Source: Actinoplanes regularis (lineage in GTDB: Bacteria; Actinomycetota; Actinomycetes; Mycobacteriales; Micromonosporaceae). From it: DNA of 64,000 bases. The stretch lies in assembly GCF_900188005.1 (NCBI RefSeq), contig NZ_FZNR01000004.1, positions 124,001-188,000 of the forward strand, in the 5' to 3' direction. The position numbers and the translations under genes were made by a program. Within the stretch, counting starts at the first letter, position 1. Every line of letters starts with the position of its first letter. The notes below the pieces were generated by a model. It was not told the DNA's origin. It did no database searches and saw only the letters and a program-made list of their open reading frames with translations. This document shows positions 62,421 to 64,000 of the stretch, one piece after another.

Positions 62421-63557
62421 TCACAGCGGAAAGACCGCGTCGACGACCCAGCCGCCGTCGACGCCCGGCCCGGCGACGATCCGCCCGCCGGCCGCGCGGA
62501 CCCGCTCGGTCAGGCCGACCAGACCGTATCCCGGCGAGCCGGGCGACGGGCGCGGGACCGGACCGTCGTTGGCGACCCGGACGAGCAGCTGGTCCCGGGT
62601 CCGGCGGACCCGGACGTCGACCGCGGTGGCCTGCGGCGCGTGCTGCCGGGCGTTGGTCAGCGCCTCCATCACCACCCGGTACGCCGACGTCGACACCTCC
62701 ACCGGCAGGCCGTGCACCTCGCCCTCCAGCAGCAGCCGCGCCGGCGGGCCACCGGCCGCGGTGAACTGCTCGGCGAGCGGCACCAGCTCGGGCACCCCGG
62801 CGATCGGGGCGAGCGGCGCGTCCGGTCTCGACTCCGGGTCGCGCAGCACGCCGACCATCCGGCGCATCGACGCCATCGTCTCGGTGCCGGCCTGCTCGAT
62901 CTGCTCCAGGGCGAGCAGCACCCGGTGCGGGTCCTGCTCGGCGATGAACCGGGCGCCCTGGGCCTGCACCACGATCCCGGTCACGTGGTGGGCGATGAAG
63001 TCGTGCAGGTCCCGGGCGAACTCCGCGCGCTGCTCCGACCGGACCGAATCGAGCGCGCGCAGCCGGTTGGTGGCCATCATCCGCAGGGCGACACCCACCC
63101 CGATGGCGCCGGCCGCGCCGAGCGCCTGGATCAGGCAGAACGTGCCGTAGATGGTGGAGTGGCCGGCCCGCAGCGGCATCACGCTGACCGCGGTGCCGGT
63201 CACCATGAGCGCGACCAGCGCCCAGCCGGGGGTGGCGTTGCGGGCCACCACGGCCAGCACGATCAGCAGCGCGGTCGACTCGGCCAGCCCCCACAGCCCG
63301 CCGTACGGGTCGAGGAGGGCCAGCACCCCGGTGACCAGCAGCGAAGCGGCCGAGACCGCGATCGCGCTCAGCGGCAGCCACAGCGATCCGAGCCGGTAAT
63401 GCGGCAGCCAGACCGCGGCGGCCGCCATCGCGAGCAGCACCTGGACCGGGAGGAGCGGGCTGGACTCCCCGCTGCCGCCGGCCACCTCGACGAAGCCGAT
63501 CAGGGCCAGCAGGGCCAGCCCGCCGACCTGCATGAGGCCTACCAGAACACGATTCAT
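62421..63557 (-). CDS. NarL-type sensor histidine kinase
   Basis: A 378-residue kinase with six or so N-terminal membrane segments (short loops, so probably an intramembrane sensor), a HisKA_3 domain with phospho-acceptor His in ARDLHDFIAHH, and an ATPase domain with VVMEALTNARQHAP and GYGLVGLTERV. It precedes the response regulator by 16 bases. The divergent ABC exporter at 63706 is its likely target, as in bacitracin-type systems (inference). Confidence 0.92.
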   Translation of the reverse strand: MNRVLVGLMQVGGLALLALIGFVEVAGGSGESSPLLPVQVLLAMAAAAVWLPHYRLGSLWLPLSAIAVSAASLLVTGVLALLDPYGGLWGLAESTALLIVLAVVARNATPGWALVALMVTGTAVSVMPLRAGHSTIYGTFCLIQALGAAGAIGVGVALRMMATNRLRALDSVRSEQRAEFARDLHDFIAHHVTGIVVQAQGARFIAEQDPHRVLLALEQIEQAGTETMASMRRMVGVLRDPESRPDAPLAPIAGVPELVPLAEQFTAAGGPPARLLLEGEVHGLPVEVSTSAYRVVMEALTNARQHAPQATAVDVRVRRTRDQLLVRVANDGPVPRPSPGSPGYGLVGLTERVRAAGGRIVAGPGVDGGWVVDAVFPL

Positions 63558-63705
63558 CGTGAGCCAGCGTAGGCGGCCGGGGCCCCGGCCCCATCGGCCG
63601 AAAGTTAGAGGCGCCGGACCGCGAACCCCGACCGCGAGCCGATGTGCCACTTGCCGGCGTCGATGAGGATCACTCTGCCCGGTTCACAGCCTTCTTGGAG
63701 CTTTC

Positions 63706-64000
63706 ATGCAGACGCAGTCCTCACCCCCGGTCGGCCACGACGCCCTGGCGGCGGTCGCGGCCGTCGACCTGGTGAAGGTGTACGGCGCCGGCGACACCGC
63801 GGTGCGAGCGCTCGACGGGGTCACGGTCGGGTTCGAGCGTGCCCGGTTCACCGCGATCATGGGCCCGTCCGGGTCCGGCAAGTCCACCCTGATGCACTGT
63901 CTGGCCGGCCTGGACACCGCCACCTCCGGCCAGGTGCTGCTCGGCGGCGCCGACCTGACCAAGCAGTCCGACAAGGTGCTGACGAAGGTGCGCCGGGAAC
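63706..64000 (+). CDS. MacB/LolD-type ABC transporter ATP-binding protein, 3'-truncated by window edge
   Basis: The first 98 codons of an ATPase run off the right edge. Walker A GPSGSGKSTLMHCLAGLD and the GADDTAV-like A-loop region (VYGAGDTAVRALDGV) are those of MacB/LolD-type ATPases that pair with FtsX-like permeases. ATG 63706 follows CTTGGAG. It is divergent from the NarL-type system and is probably regulated by it. Confidence 0.88.
   Translation, partial: MQTQSSPPVGHDALAAVAAVDLVKVYGAGDTAVRALDGVTVGFERARFTAIMGPSGSGKSTLMHCLAGLDTATSGQVLLGGADLTKQSDKVLTKVRRE

Overview
The window is high-GC DNA with strongly G/C-biased third codon positions, frequent GTG starts, lipobox and Tat-type signal peptides, IdeR/DmdR-like iron boxes, a RamB-controlled glyoxylate shunt and a CebR-type palindrome. 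Together these point to a soil actinomycete, most likely Micromonosporaceae (Actinoplanes-like); the genus is inference. No rRNA, tRNA, CRISPR array, prophage or complete IS element was seen.

Layout. 1-5.4 kb: end of a MetE-like gene, a small lipoprotein, a metallo-beta-lactamase-fold hydrolase, an LCP cell-wall ligase and an OmpR-type two-component system. 5.4-25.8 kb: a large catabolic island. It holds a GntR/FCD repressor, a PrpF-type tautomerase, a cupin, a CMD-family protein, a ribose-type ABC importer, a LysR regulator, an extradiol-type dioxygenase, an aldehyde dehydrogenase, a FAH-family hydrolase, a glyoxalase-fold protein, an alpha/beta hydrolase, a GlcG-like protein and a MetE-like protein without zinc ligands. 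A second run follows: aldehyde dehydrogenase, L-2-hydroxyglutarate oxidase, LigI-like amidohydrolase, ThDP enzyme and Ldh-type dehydrogenase. The gene order resembles meta-cleavage and 4-oxalomesaconate chemistry for an aromatic substrate, but the substrate is not identifiable from sequence.

25.8-29.9 kb: a siderophore uptake locus (ATPase, two FecCD permeases, Tat lipoprotein) around one iron box. 29.9-46.8 kb: small regulatory and housekeeping genes: MBL hydrolase/TetR pair with a perfect operator, ArsR/SRPBCC pair, GNAT, secreted hydrolase, M28 peptidase, an AAA ATPase, an AidB-like flavoprotein, MarR/azoreductase with three operator copies, and two PAP2 phosphatases. 46.9-52.1 kb: a pterin-dehydratase/VOC fusion, then aceB-aceA divergent from a RamB-type regulator. 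52.1-64 kb: a MITE-like inverted-repeat element, SMI1/KNR4 gene, methyltransferase, S1-domain protein, AA10 polysaccharide monooxygenase, DUF305 lipoprotein, a membrane protein with a possible nuclease-toxin tail, GNAT, LysR/EamA pair, a NarL-type two-component system and the start of a MacB-like ABC exporter.

The most unusual item is a short repeat that is itself a tiny reading frame. Each copy starts with ATGAGC, ends with a strong ribosome-binding sequence, and its stop overlaps the next start as ATGA. Three 77-bp copies stand in tandem before the AAA ATPase (39636-39866). A fourth, 12 bp shorter, sits between two catabolic genes (17422-17486), joined by ATGA overlaps on both sides. It behaves like a portable translational-coupling leader.
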